Part shown: positions 26,998 through 35,562 of the stretch, in pieces
Position numbering within the stretch: position 1 is the stretch's first letter
How the letters are laid out: each line of letters opens with the position of its first letter
NCBI RefSeq assembly: GCF_000455365.1
Contig: NZ_HG315687.1
Coordinates: 62,001-126,000, forward strand
Direction of reading: 5' to 3'
From: Halopiger djelfimassiliensis
GTDB taxonomy: Archaea > Halobacteriota > Halobacteria > Halobacteriales > Natrialbaceae
DNA: 64,000 bases
Position numbers and translations under genes: made by a program
Notes under the pieces: model-generated
The model's database searches: none
What the model saw: the letters and a program-made list of their open reading frames with translations, nothing else
What the model was told of the DNA's origin: nothing

Positions 26998-28356
26998 TCA
27001 GACCGAATCGGACAGCGGCTCGAGTTCGGCCGTGAAGTGACGGAGTTCTGGAGTTGCCGGATTGGCCGTGATCTCGAGTCCGGGGATCTCCTCGGGGGAT
27101 TCCAGGACGGACGCTGCGGTCTCGACGACGTGGTCGAAGTGTTCCCGGTGGTAGGTCCGGCGCGGCACCGCGAGCCGGACGAGTTCCGGGCGGTCGGTGT
27201 CGGGGAACGCGAAGCTCCCGAGTTCGACGCCTCGAACGCCGCCTTCGCGGTAGAGTTCACAGACCAGCGCCTGCCCGGGGAACGCCTCGTCCGGGAGGTG
27301 CGGGAGGGCCTCGCCGGCGTCGAGGTAGACCGCGTGGCCGCTGGTCGGCGTATAGACCGGGACGTCGGCCGCCGCGAGTTGAGCGCCGAACTCCCGGACC
27401 TGTTCGACGCGATCGGCGACGTACGCCTCCTCGACGGCTTCACGGAGGCCGACGGCCATCGCGGCGACGTCCCGGCCGGCCATCCCGCCGTAGGTCGGAA
27501 AGCCCTCGTAAAGGATCGCCCGTTGCTTGCACCGTTCGAACAGCGTTCGGTCGTCGGTGGCGACGAACCCGCCGACGTTCACCAGGCCGTCCTTCTTGCC
27601 GCTCATTACGATCGCGTCGGCGTAGCCGAGCTGTTCGCGGGTGACGTCGACGATGTCCGTCTCCGGGTCGGCGAACTCGTCTTCCCGCTGGGTGACGAAG
27701 TAGGCGTTCTCCGCGAACCGACAGGCGTCGATGACGAACGTCGCGTCGATTTCGTCCGCGAACTCCCGGACGCGGCGAGTGTTGTCGACGCTGACCGGCT
27801 GTCCGGCAGCGGAGTTGTTCGTGATCGTCTGGACGACAACCGGGACGTGCTCGGCCCCTACCTCGTCGACGACCGTCCGCGCTCGATCGATCGAGAAATT
27901 CCCCTTGAACGGGTCCTCCGAATCGGGGTCGTGTGCGGTCTCGACCGGACAGTCGACCGGGTCTGCCCCCTGATTTGCGACGTGGGCACGGGTGGTATCG
28001 AAGTGCGTGTTGTTGAGGACGACGTCGCCCTCCGAAAGGAGCGACCCGTACAGGACGTTCTCAGCGCCACGCCCCTGATGGGTCGGCACGATGTGGGAAA
28101 ACCCCATCACGTCCCGGACGGCCGACTCGAGCCGGTCGAAGCTCTTCGATCCCGCGTACGCTTCGTCGCCGCGGATCAGCGCGGCCCACTGGGCGTCGCT
28201 CATCGCTCCGGTCCCGCTGTCGGTCAACAGATCGATGAAGACCTCCTCGCTGTTCAGGTTGAAGACGTTGTACCCGGCGGCGTCGAGGTTGTGTTCCCGC
28301 TGTTCCCGCGAGGGGAGCCTGATCCGTTCGACCATCTTCGACTTGTACGCGACCAT
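26998..28356 (-). CDS. tnaA: Tryptophanase / tyrosine phenol-lyase family
   Basis: 452 aa, PLP fold type I. Conserved stretches: THQGRGAENVLYGSLL, TITNNSAAGQPVS, VIDACRFAENAYFV, VMSGKKDGLVNVGGF (Lys forms the internal aldimine) and the C-terminal RLAVPRRTYHREHFDHVVE. It degrades tryptophan to indole, pyruvate and ammonia, or tyrosine to phenol. Haloarchaeal members are annotated as tryptophanase. The start at 28356 (MVAYKSKMVERIRLPSREQR) fits the family; it is a single gene. Confidence 0.9.
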   Translation of the reverse strand: MVAYKSKMVERIRLPSREQREHNLDAAGYNVFNLNSEEVFIDLLTDSGTGAMSDAQWAALIRGDEAYAGSKSFDRLESAVRDVMGFSHIVPTHQGRGAENVLYGSLLSEGDVVLNNTHFDTTRAHVANQGADPVDCPVETAHDPDSEDPFKGNFSIDRARTVVDEVGAEHVPVVVQTITNNSAAGQPVSVDNTRRVREFADEIDATFVIDACRFAENAYFVTQREDEFADPETDIVDVTREQLGYADAIVMSGKKDGLVNVGGFVATDDRTLFERCKQRAILYEGFPTYGGMAGRDVAAMAVGLREAVEEAYVADRVEQVREFGAQLAAADVPVYTPTSGHAVYLDAGEALPHLPDEAFPGQALVCELYREGGVRGVELGSFAFPDTDRPELVRLAVPRRTYHREHFDHVVETAASVLESPEEIPGLEITANPATPELRHFTAELEPLSDSV

Positions 28357-28488
28357 ACGCCTCCTGTAACGTGGAGACAGTTCAATTCGATTGACGAAAC
28401 CTGCGGGCCGACGACCCGACTCGAGAAGCGGGGGACGAGTCCGTTCAGTGATGCGCAACTTCGAAACGCCGCTATCGGGACGACGGGT

Positions 28489-28992
28489 TCAGTCCCGGCT
28501 GTGGTCGTCCTCGGCCCAGCGGAAGTCGGTTCCGTCGTCGGTGTCGACCGCCCCGCCGAAGGCATCGTTTTCGATCCGCGTCGGCGTCGGATCGGGGCCG
28601 ACGAGTTCCGGCCCCGTCGTAGATTCGGAACGGGACCGACCGTCGGTCTCGAACGTGATCGCCTCGAGTGCAGGGTCGTCCGGACGGACCGTGACCGACG
28701 GCTCGGCGACGAACACCGTTTCGTCCGGCAGAGCGGGTCCGCCGTCGGCGGTTTCGCGCTCATCACCGATCGCGTCCGCCCGTTCGGCGTCGGGCGAGAG
28801 GGACGCGAGATCGGCGAACAGTTCCGCGGCAGTCAGGTCGTCCGCGTCGACGGCGGCGTCGGTTCCCGGATCGTGATCGCCGCCGGCAGCAACGAGGTCC
28901 GCCGGCGAATCGACATCGTGTGCGGCGAGAACGGCGTCGGGGTCGGCATCGACGTCCTCGAACACTTCCGTTACTGTCGGGTCCGTACTCAT
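28489..28992 (-). CDS. Acidic haloarchaeal hypothetical protein
   Basis: 167 aa, very rich in Asp and Ala with almost no Lys. It starts MSTDPTVTEVFEDVDADPDAVLAAHDVDSP, a pattern resembling helix-forming segments that begin some haloarchaeal orphan proteins. No motif or membrane segment is visible. The start at 28992 is chosen; longer frames lose the acidic bias. Function unknown. Confidence 0.55.
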   Translation of the reverse strand: MSTDPTVTEVFEDVDADPDAVLAAHDVDSPADLVAAGGDHDPGTDAAVDADDLTAAELFADLASLSPDAERADAIGDERETADGGPALPDETVFVAEPSVTVRPDDPALEAITFETDGRSRSESTTGPELVGPDPTPTRIENDAFGGAVDTDDGTDFRWAEDDHSRD

Positions 28993-29189
28993 ACGCCCGG
29001 CCTCCACGACGGAGCCTTTCGTTACGGGCCGATTACCCGCGAGTGCGACGCTGTATCCGGCCCCTGACAGACTACGGCTACGCACGACAACCCTACCGAT
29101 TCGAGTCAACGGCCGATTGACTGCGCATCGACGCGGCGCTGCTTGCTTGGCTTCGAACGCGGGACTCGAGACGACCGCCCGGTGGCGGG

Positions 29190-30368
29190 CTAGAAGAGGT
29201 CCTGTGTCAACTCGAGGGTCTTCTCGCGGTCATCCCACTCGACGAACAGCGCGACGCTGGTCGCGCTCGTGATGACGTCCTGCAGGTGGATCCGTTCCTC
29301 GGCCAGCGGCGTGACGATCTCGCTGATGATCCCCGGCTGGCTGGGGAGTTCGCCGCCAGTGACGCGGACGACGGCGACCGGGGAATCGACGGTGACACTC
29401 GAGAGTTCGTCGCGGGCGATGACCTCGCGGTGGAGGATGTTCTCGGCGCGTTCGGCCTCCTCCTCGTCGATGTAGAAGGTAACCGTATCCATCCCGCTGG
29501 CGACGGCGTCGATGTTGATGTCGCTCTCGGAAAGGGCCGCCGAGAGGTGATGGAAGATACCGGGCTGGTTGCGGATCGCGCGGCCGGCGACGGTCAGACA
29601 GGCGAGCGGGCGTTCGCGCAGATCCACGAGGTTCCTGAACTCGCCCTCGATGCTCGTCCCGCCCGAGAGGAGGTCACCGTGCTGGTAGTGGACGACTCGA
29701 ACGTCGAGGGTCCCGTCCTTGTACGACAGCGCGGAGGGAGCGACGACTTCGGCACCGCGAAACGAGAGGTTCCGGAGTTCGTCGACGGAGATCTTGCCGA
29801 CGTTGCGTGCGCCCTCGACGACGTGGGGATCGCCGGTCATGACGCCCTCGACGTCGGTGACGATGACGACCTCGTCGGCGTCCATGTACTTGCCCATCAT
29901 CACGGCGGTCGTATCGCTGCCCCCGCGACCGAGGGTCGTGATCGAACCGTCCGGCCCCTCCGCGAGGAACCCGGTGATGACCGGCACCGTCTCGTCTAGC
30001 TCCTCGGCGACCTCGAACGCGCGTTGCCGGGTCTCCTCGACGTTTACCTCGCCGTACTCGTCGGTGACGACCGGCCAGTCGTCGCTGCCGGGTTCGAGGA
30101 AGGTCGCGTCGATGTCGCGGGCAGACAGCGCCGCCTTGAGCATCCGCACCGACGTGCGCTCGCCCATGCTGACGATCTGGGCGCGGTCGGCCTCGTCGGT
30201 CTCGAACGTGATCTCCTCGAGCAGGTCGTCCGTCGTCGATCCCATCGCGCTGGCGACGACGGCGATCTCGTGGCCGTCCTCGACGGCGGCCGCGATCGAG
30301 TCCGCGGCGCGGTTGATCCGGTCCCCGCTGCCGAGACTCGTCCCGCCGAACTTGGCTACGACCCGCAT
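29190..30368 (-). CDS. lysC: Aspartate kinase
   Basis: 392 aa. It has the kinase start KFGGTSLGSGDRI, then SMGERTSVRMLKAAL, GFLAEGPDGSITTLGRGGSDTTA and VTDVEGVMTGDPHVVEGARN, followed by two ACT domains (about residues 250-392). It phosphorylates aspartate, the first step to threonine, methionine and diaminopimelate/lysine. The ACT pair suggests feedback inhibition by an amino acid. Single gene; the next aspartate-pathway genes are not in the window. Confidence 0.95.
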   Translation of the reverse strand: MRVVAKFGGTSLGSGDRINRAADSIAAAVEDGHEIAVVASAMGSTTDDLLEEITFETDEADRAQIVSMGERTSVRMLKAALSARDIDATFLEPGSDDWPVVTDEYGEVNVEETRQRAFEVAEELDETVPVITGFLAEGPDGSITTLGRGGSDTTAVMMGKYMDADEVVIVTDVEGVMTGDPHVVEGARNVGKISVDELRNLSFRGAEVVAPSALSYKDGTLDVRVVHYQHGDLLSGGTSIEGEFRNLVDLRERPLACLTVAGRAIRNQPGIFHHLSAALSESDINIDAVASGMDTVTFYIDEEEAERAENILHREVIARDELSSVTVDSPVAVVRVTGGELPSQPGIISEIVTPLAEERIHLQDVITSATSVALFVEWDDREKTLELTQDLF

Positions 30369-30584
30369 GCTGACACCTCACTAAACGTTCGCGTACTGGT
30401 GGCGTGGCTCATACTCCCTTCGTTACCAGAGCGAGCAGATAACTGTGTCCCATCGCTCGCATTTTTACCTGTGTTCCGACACCTTCGCTCGGGCGCTGGT
30501 CCACTGGAACGGCCGCCGCCGTCGGCGTCACCGGACGCTATCGCGGACTGGATTTATGGTCGTGCATAGCATTACCACACGCTA

Positions 30585-31025
30585 ATGAACGTACGGGACG
30601 CACTCGAGGCCGACGCCGACGCGCTGGCGGCGATCGCCGACTCGCCGACCGACGTGATGCGCAATCTCGTCCACGACCGGACGGTACGCGTCGCGGAGGA
30701 CGGGAGCCACGATCCCAACGCCGACGTCTCGAGTTCGCAGTACGACGGCTCCGATCCCGAGGACCTGCTCGGGTTCATCAGTTTCGACGCGCGGGAAGAC
30801 ACCGTTCACGTCACCCAACTTGACGGAACGCCGGAAGCCTGCAAGCGACTCCTCGCGGAACCGGTCCGGTTTGCCGAACGCGAGTCGATGTCCGTCGAAG
30901 TGCTGGTATCGCCAGAGACCGACGCAATCAAAGACGCCGCCGAAGAACTCGGCTTCGAACGGCAGGGGCAAGGGCCGCGGTTCAACGGCGCGCCGACGGT
31001 CCGGTTTCGACTCGAGCCGTCATAG
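30585..31025 (+). CDS. GNAT-type acetyltransferase-like protein
   Basis: 146 aa. It follows the GNAT layout: starts MNVRDALEADADALAAIAD, has strands DLLGFISFDARE and VHVTQLDG, and ends with the beta-hairpin SVEVLVSPETDAIKDAAEELGFERQGQGPRF. The acetyl-CoA pyrophosphate loop (Q/RxxGxG/A) is poorly conserved. It may be an inactive or atypical member. Substrate unknown. Confidence 0.7.
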   Translation: MNVRDALEADADALAAIADSPTDVMRNLVHDRTVRVAEDGSHDPNADVSSSQYDGSDPEDLLGFISFDAREDTVHVTQLDGTPEACKRLLAEPVRFAERESMSVEVLVSPETDAIKDAAEELGFERQGQGPRFNGAPTVRFRLEPS

Positions 31026-31108
31026 CCGCCGCTGGGTCCCGTCGGCGGTGGAAAGCTGGGACTCGAGCGGCAGTAGGCTCCGGAACAGGGTTGCCATCGC
31101 CCAGTCAC

Positions 31109-32740
31109 TCAACTGAACTTCTGGACGGTCACATCCAGCGTATCGAGGTCGACGATCGGCGCGTAGCCGGCGTCGGGGTCGATGTTGACGCTCTTCTGGA
31201 AATCGGTCTGGGCCTGCCAGCAGCCGGAGTTGATCGCGAGCACGCTGTGGTACTTCCCGAAGCCGAGTTTGTGGACGTGGCCAGTATGGAAGATGTCGGG
31301 GACCTCGTCGATCACGAGGTAGTCCTTCTCTTCGGGTGCAAGCCGGGTGTGGCCCCCGAACTGGGGCGCGACGTGGCGCTTTTTGAGCAACTGGTACATC
31401 GCCTTGTGCGGTTCGTCGTAGTTGGCCTTCTCCTCGGGCAGTTCCGCGATCACCTCGTCCAGCGAGACGCCGTGGTACATCAGCACGGACACGCCCTCGA
31501 TCGTCACCGTCGACGGGTTGCTCACGATCCGTGGATCGTGGGCGGACATGATCCCCCTGAGTTCCTCGTCGAACCCCGGCTGGGGTTCAGCGAGCCGGAC
31601 CGCGTCGTGGTTGCCGGGAATCATGACGATCTCGAGGTCGCCGGGGACCCGTTTTAAATGCTCGTTGAAGGCCCGGTACTGGTCGTAGATGTCGATGATG
31701 TCGAGTTCCTCGTCCTGATCGGGGTAGACGCCGACCCCCTCGACCATGTCGCCGCCGATCAGCAGGTACTCGACGTGCTGGGCCTCCTCGGTGTGGAGCC
31801 AGTCGGCAAACCGGTTCCAGGCGTCTTCCATGAACTCCTCGCTGCCGACGTGGACGTCGCTGATCAGCGCCGCCTGAACGTGACGATCCGCCGTCGACGG
31901 CTCGTGGGTCCGGGGAACGTCGGGGAAGTACATCGAGTCGACGAACGCGATCCCCGAATCGTCCGACAGCGTCCCCTCCATCGCCAGCACCTCGTCACAG
32001 AGCAACTCGTCGACCAGCTCGACGTACTCCCGATCCTTCATCACCAGCCACGGAAAGGTCCCCGTGGCGTCCTCGAGTTCGATCAGCCAGTGGCCGCTGG
32101 CCGTCGAACGAACGTCGTTGACGAGACCGACCATCGCGACCTCGCTTCCGCCCGGCATCGACTCGATCGATGTCGCCGGACGGTGATTGACCCGCCCCCG
32201 GAGTTTCGATCCGAGTCGCTCGAGTCGGTCGCGAAAGACCGAGACGAAGTCCTCGTACTCCCCCGTACCCGTACTCTGGCCGGTCATGTCGTTGGCGATC
32301 TCGAGATCTCGCTCCCCGAAACCACCAGTACGGTCGGAGGCCGACCCCTCCGTTTCAACTGGAGATCCCGAACTCGATTCGCCGGCCGTCGCCGTACCGG
32401 TTCCAGTTGAAACGGAGGGGTCTTCCTGCGAAGGGTTGGACTGAACGGCACGATCCGTGGAGGCGGCCGTCTCACCGCCCGTTTCGGGTCCAGTCCCACC
32501 GCCGGAATCGGCGGCCCGTTGCGCGCCGGGTCCGTTCGAACGCCCGGCGGCTTCCGTGAGGACCGCCTCGACGTGTGTCGGACGAACGACCAGCGCGTCC
32601 TCCGGCATTTCCTCGATGACGCGCTCGAGGACGGCGCGGGAGTCGTCTGACGACGCGATCTTCGTTACGGCCTCGCGCTCGGCGTTGTACCCGCGGCTGG
32701 TGAGTTCACTGACGATCCGGGCGGACCCCTCGAGTGGCAC
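31109..32740 (-). CDS. polB: DNA polymerase D small subunit (DP1, exonuclease)
   Basis: 543 aa from a GTG start at 32740 (PLEGSARIVSELTSRGYNAE, the family N-terminus). The ATG frame upstream adds residues not seen in the family. An N-terminal helical domain is followed by an acidic linker (about 68-170). Next come an OB fold (about 195-280) and a metallophosphoesterase domain with DVHVGS (near 293), GGDMVEGV, PGNHDAV, YHGVSLDE and HTGHVHKLG. DP1 is the 3'-5' proofreading subunit of PolD. The linker contains an inverted pair of ORB-like sequences. The DP2 large subunit gene is elsewhere. Confidence 0.94.
   Translation of the reverse strand: MPLEGSARIVSELTSRGYNAEREAVTKIASSDDSRAVLERVIEEMPEDALVVRPTHVEAVLTEAAGRSNGPGAQRAADSGGGTGPETGGETAASTDRAVQSNPSQEDPSVSTGTGTATAGESSSGSPVETEGSASDRTGGFGERDLEIANDMTGQSTGTGEYEDFVSVFRDRLERLGSKLRGRVNHRPATSIESMPGGSEVAMVGLVNDVRSTASGHWLIELEDATGTFPWLVMKDREYVELVDELLCDEVLAMEGTLSDDSGIAFVDSMYFPDVPRTHEPSTADRHVQAALISDVHVGSEEFMEDAWNRFADWLHTEEAQHVEYLLIGGDMVEGVGVYPDQDEELDIIDIYDQYRAFNEHLKRVPGDLEIVMIPGNHDAVRLAEPQPGFDEELRGIMSAHDPRIVSNPSTVTIEGVSVLMYHGVSLDEVIAELPEEKANYDEPHKAMYQLLKKRHVAPQFGGHTRLAPEEKDYLVIDEVPDIFHTGHVHKLGFGKYHSVLAINSGCWQAQTDFQKSVNIDPDAGYAPIVDLDTLDVTVQKFS
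32344..32421. repeat. Inverted pair of ORB-like sequences inside the DP1 gene
   Basis: ACCCCTCCGTTTCAACTGGA (32344-32363) and its inverted partner ending in GAAACGGAGGGGT (32401-32421) are separated by 37 bp. The G-rich ends point outward, the same arrangement as the two ORBs flanking the unwinding region at oriC. On the coding strand they are read as PSVSTG...SPVETEG in the disordered linker. Confidence 0.7.
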
Positions 32741-32882
32741 ACGACTCGCATTCGTGACCGGAGAGAAAAGGCTAGCGAAACCCACGTCGGCCGTTTCGCT
32801 GCACTGCTCGTTGCCAGCCGTCTACGTTTCAGCCGAGAACAAACATCATATTGATCACCGTCGCCGAGAAATCCTTCGACCG

Positions 32883-33791
32883 ATGGGGAGGTCCGACTCC
32901 GATTCCCGCGGGGCTTCCGCGGCCGACGATAGAGAGAACCGCTCCGATGCGGAGATCGATCCGCGGACCGAAACCGGTGACGGCCCGGCCACGTCCGACG
33001 CTTCCGGGCGCGGTTCGGCCTCGAGAAGCGAGACGACGGAAAACGGCGACAGGGAGACGGTCACGATCGAGGACGACGGTATCGTCCGCTGGTTCCTCCG
33101 GAGCGAAGACGACACCGTCGTCGTGGCCCGGGATGTCCTCAGCGGCGTCGCCCTCGTTGTAGTGCTCGGCCTCGTGCTCTTCGCCATCAGCGGCATCTGG
33201 CCGCCGCTGGTCGTCATCGAAAGCCCGAGTATGACACCGAATATGCAAACGGGCGACCTCGTCTTCGTCGTCGACGACGACCGGTTCGTCGGGGACGATC
33301 ACGTGGACGGAACGGGTATCGTCCCGCGCGAGAACGGCGTTGAGACCGGCCACGAGAAGTTCGGCGATCCTGGCGACGTCATCGTCTTCAAGCCCGACGG
33401 AAGCGAGTCCCGGACGCCGGTGATCCATCGGGCACACTTCTGGGTCGAGGAGGGCGAAAACTGGGTGGAAACCAAGGCCGATCCTGTCGCCGTCGACGGC
33501 CGTACCTGCGACGAACTGGCGGCGTGTCCGGCCCCTCACGACGGGTTCGTTACCAAAGGGGATGCCAACGGGGGCTACGATCAGCTTCCGAACCGCGGGG
33601 CGGAGACCACCGTCATCAAACCCGAGTGGGTGACGGGAAAAGCGATGGTCCGGGCACCGTGGATCGGCTACCTCCGCCTGACGGTCGAGTCGAAGTTGTC
33701 CGCGATGGGACCGTCCACGCCGGCGGCCGGCCCCCTCGAGACCGGACGCGTCACCGCATCGGGGCCCGGGATCGCTTCGACCGCGATGTAA
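32883..33791 (+). CDS. Type I signal peptidase (archaeal Sec11-like), copy 1
   Basis: 302 aa. Acidic disordered N-terminus (1-60), a membrane segment near residues 86-106 (SGVALVVVLGLVLFAISGIW), and then the catalytic domain. Ser116 lies in SPSM and His182 in PVIHRA, in place of the bacterial Lys; Asp227 (TKGDANGG) completes the archaeal Ser-His-Asp set. It cleaves Sec signal peptides outside the membrane. A hydrophobic C-terminal end is absent (unlike copy 2). It has an almost identical 95-bp tract in the next gene. Confidence 0.9.
   Translation: MGRSDSDSRGASAADDRENRSDAEIDPRTETGDGPATSDASGRGSASRSETTENGDRETVTIEDDGIVRWFLRSEDDTVVVARDVLSGVALVVVLGLVLFAISGIWPPLVVIESPSMTPNMQTGDLVFVVDDDRFVGDDHVDGTGIVPRENGVETGHEKFGDPGDVIVFKPDGSESRTPVIHRAHFWVEEGENWVETKADPVAVDGRTCDELAACPAPHDGFVTKGDANGGYDQLPNRGAETTVIKPEWVTGKAMVRAPWIGYLRLTVESKLSAMGPSTPAAGPLETGRVTASGPGIASTAM
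33372..33466 (+). repeat. 95-bp tract nearly identical between the two signal peptidase genes (copy 1)
   Basis: It matches 34303-34397 with only two differing bases (GAGTCC versus GAATAC). It spans the catalytic His. The surrounding coding sequences are much less alike, which suggests gene conversion or very strong constraint. Confidence 0.75.
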
Positions 33792-33846
33792 TCGCTTCCC
33801 CCCGAGAGCAGAAAGTTGATTTCCCGGCCTCGCAAAACGGGTGACG

Positions 33847-34812
33847 ATGAGCGGTTCCAATCCCGGTGATCCGGCTGATGATCCTGACGGCGGCGGACAC
33901 GGACGCGACGGCCGTGATCATCAGGAGCGGACCACCGGTAGCGAACGAAACCCACCCGAGCGGTCGACGGAGGCCGCCGAGTCGAGTACTGTGACGATCG
34001 AGGACGACGGGGTCGTCCGCTGGTTCCTGCGGACCGAGGACGACACCGTCGTCGTGGTCCGGGACGTCCTCAGCAGCGTCGCTCTCGTCGCGGTGCTCGG
34101 GCTCGTACTCTTTGCCGTCAGCGGCATCTGGCCGCCACTGGTCGCCGTCGAGAGCGGCAGCATGGAGCCCAACATGGAGCGTGGGGATCTCATTTTCGTC
34201 GTCGACAACGGTCGGTTCGTCGGGGACGGTCCCGTCGACGGGACGGGCATCGTTACCCGCGAAAGCGGCGCGGAGACCGGCCACGAGAAGTTCGGCAACC
34301 CGGGCGACGTCATCGTCTTCAAGCCCGACGGAAGCGAATACCGGACGCCGGTGATCCATCGGGCACACTTCTGGGTCGAGGAGGGCGAAAACTGGGTCGA
34401 CACGAAAGCCAACGAGGAGTACGTCGGCGGAGCCACCTGTACCGAGGTCCAAACCTGTCCCGCCGAGTACGACGGGTTCATCACGAAAGGGGACGACAAC
34501 CCGGGCTACGATCAGGTCAGGGGCGGTGCGAAAACCGACGTCGTGAAACCCGAGTGGATCACGGGGAAAGCGATGGTCCGGATCCCGTGGCTCGGCCACA
34601 TCCGGCTGACGTTCGACAAAGTCATCGGCGGCATGGTAGTCCCGACGCCATCTCCGACGCCGGGAATCGGCGGGGCGACTGCAGCCGGTTCGAGTCCGTC
34701 CGCCGGACCGACCGAGACCGCCGGCGTCTCCGGACTCACGGGAGTCGCCACGGGAGTAAGCGCAGGCCTCGGTGCCGGCGTCGCACTCACCGGCCGCCGA
34801 TACCGGAACTGA
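33847..34812 (+). CDS. Type I signal peptidase (archaeal Sec11-like), copy 2
   Basis: 321 aa, close paralogue of the preceding gene. Ser105 (SGSM), His171 (PVIHRA) and Asp216 (TKGDDNPG) are intact. The C-terminus is longer, with a Ser/Thr/Pro/Gly-rich segment and a Gly-rich stretch ending TGRRYRN. ATG 33847 is used; GTG at 33841 is an alternative. Tandem orientation with 55 bp between genes suggests recent duplication. Specialisation for different substrates is a guess. Confidence 0.9.
   Translation: MSGSNPGDPADDPDGGGHGRDGRDHQERTTGSERNPPERSTEAAESSTVTIEDDGVVRWFLRTEDDTVVVVRDVLSSVALVAVLGLVLFAVSGIWPPLVAVESGSMEPNMERGDLIFVVDNGRFVGDGPVDGTGIVTRESGAETGHEKFGNPGDVIVFKPDGSEYRTPVIHRAHFWVEEGENWVDTKANEEYVGGATCTEVQTCPAEYDGFITKGDDNPGYDQVRGGAKTDVVKPEWITGKAMVRIPWLGHIRLTFDKVIGGMVVPTPSPTPGIGGATAAGSSPSAGPTETAGVSGLTGVATGVSAGLGAGVALTGRRYRN
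34303..34397 (+). repeat. 95-bp tract nearly identical between the two signal peptidase genes (copy 2)
   Basis: Partner of 33372-33466; two differing bases in 95. It encodes the segment around His171 of the second signal peptidase. Confidence 0.75.
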
Positions 34813-35028
34813 GCGAGAGCCCGGCGCTCCGGCTTTGCTTTCGACCGTTGTCCGATCCCCGGTCGCACACGCATTCTTCGACCGCCGGGCCGACCGACGA
34901 CTCGAGGTGAAACGACGGGCCGAGAGTCGGGTCGAAACGCGGGACGATCTGCTTTCTCGACCGCGAGGGGTTGGCGAGCGAGGAAAGGGCGGTTGACGAT
35001 CGAGAGCGGCGACCGCCGAGTGACGGGA

Positions 35029-35469
35029 TCAGTCGCCGGTCGTGATCCGGAGGCGGAGTTCGTCGCCGTGTTCGGGGACGTACCCGTTCGGATCGACGGG
35101 ATCGCCGTCAACGGAGAAGATGATCTCCGTGTCGGAGTCGCGACCGTCGTAAACGGTGCCGTCGATGGTCACGACGTGGGCACCCGCTTGCTGTGTGTAC
35201 TCGAAGTGGGGCAACAGGTCAATTCCTTCGGCGAACGTCACGGGGTCTCCCTCCATGTACCAGTAGTCGTCGCGTTCATGGAGGTGAAACCGGATCGAGT
35301 CGTCGGCGGCGTTCTCGGACTGGTATCGGTCGGCGGAGAGATCGACCGCCGTTCCGTCGACGACGACCTCGATCTCGCCGCGTTCGTACTCGACTTTTCG
35401 GTCCGCGAACACACAGCCGGCGAGCGACGCGATACTCGCCGTCGCGCCGATGACGTCCCGTCGCTTCAT
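35029..35469 (-). CDS. Small secreted lipoprotein of unknown function
   Basis: 146 aa. The signal MKRRDVIGATASIASLAG ends in a lipobox with Cys19; the twin-Arg suggests Tat export. The mature part is beta-rich, with FHLHERDDYWYMEGDPV and IDLLPHFEYTQQAGAH. Segments like these are common in small haloarchaeal lipoproteins, but I recognise no family. It lies in the gap between the signal peptidases and the Orc1 gene, reading toward the peptidases. Confidence 0.7.
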   Translation of the reverse strand: MKRRDVIGATASIASLAGCVFADRKVEYERGEIEVVVDGTAVDLSADRYQSENAADDSIRFHLHERDDYWYMEGDPVTFAEGIDLLPHFEYTQQAGAHVVTIDGTVYDGRDSDTEIIFSVDGDPVDPNGYVPEHGDELRLRITTGD

Positions 35470-35562
35470 GTCGAAACGAATCCATCCCAGCTATATCGGT
35501 CCATCGAGTACGCCGGTTTTCCGCTCGTGTCTCCTACGGCGGACACGGATCGGTCTCGCACG

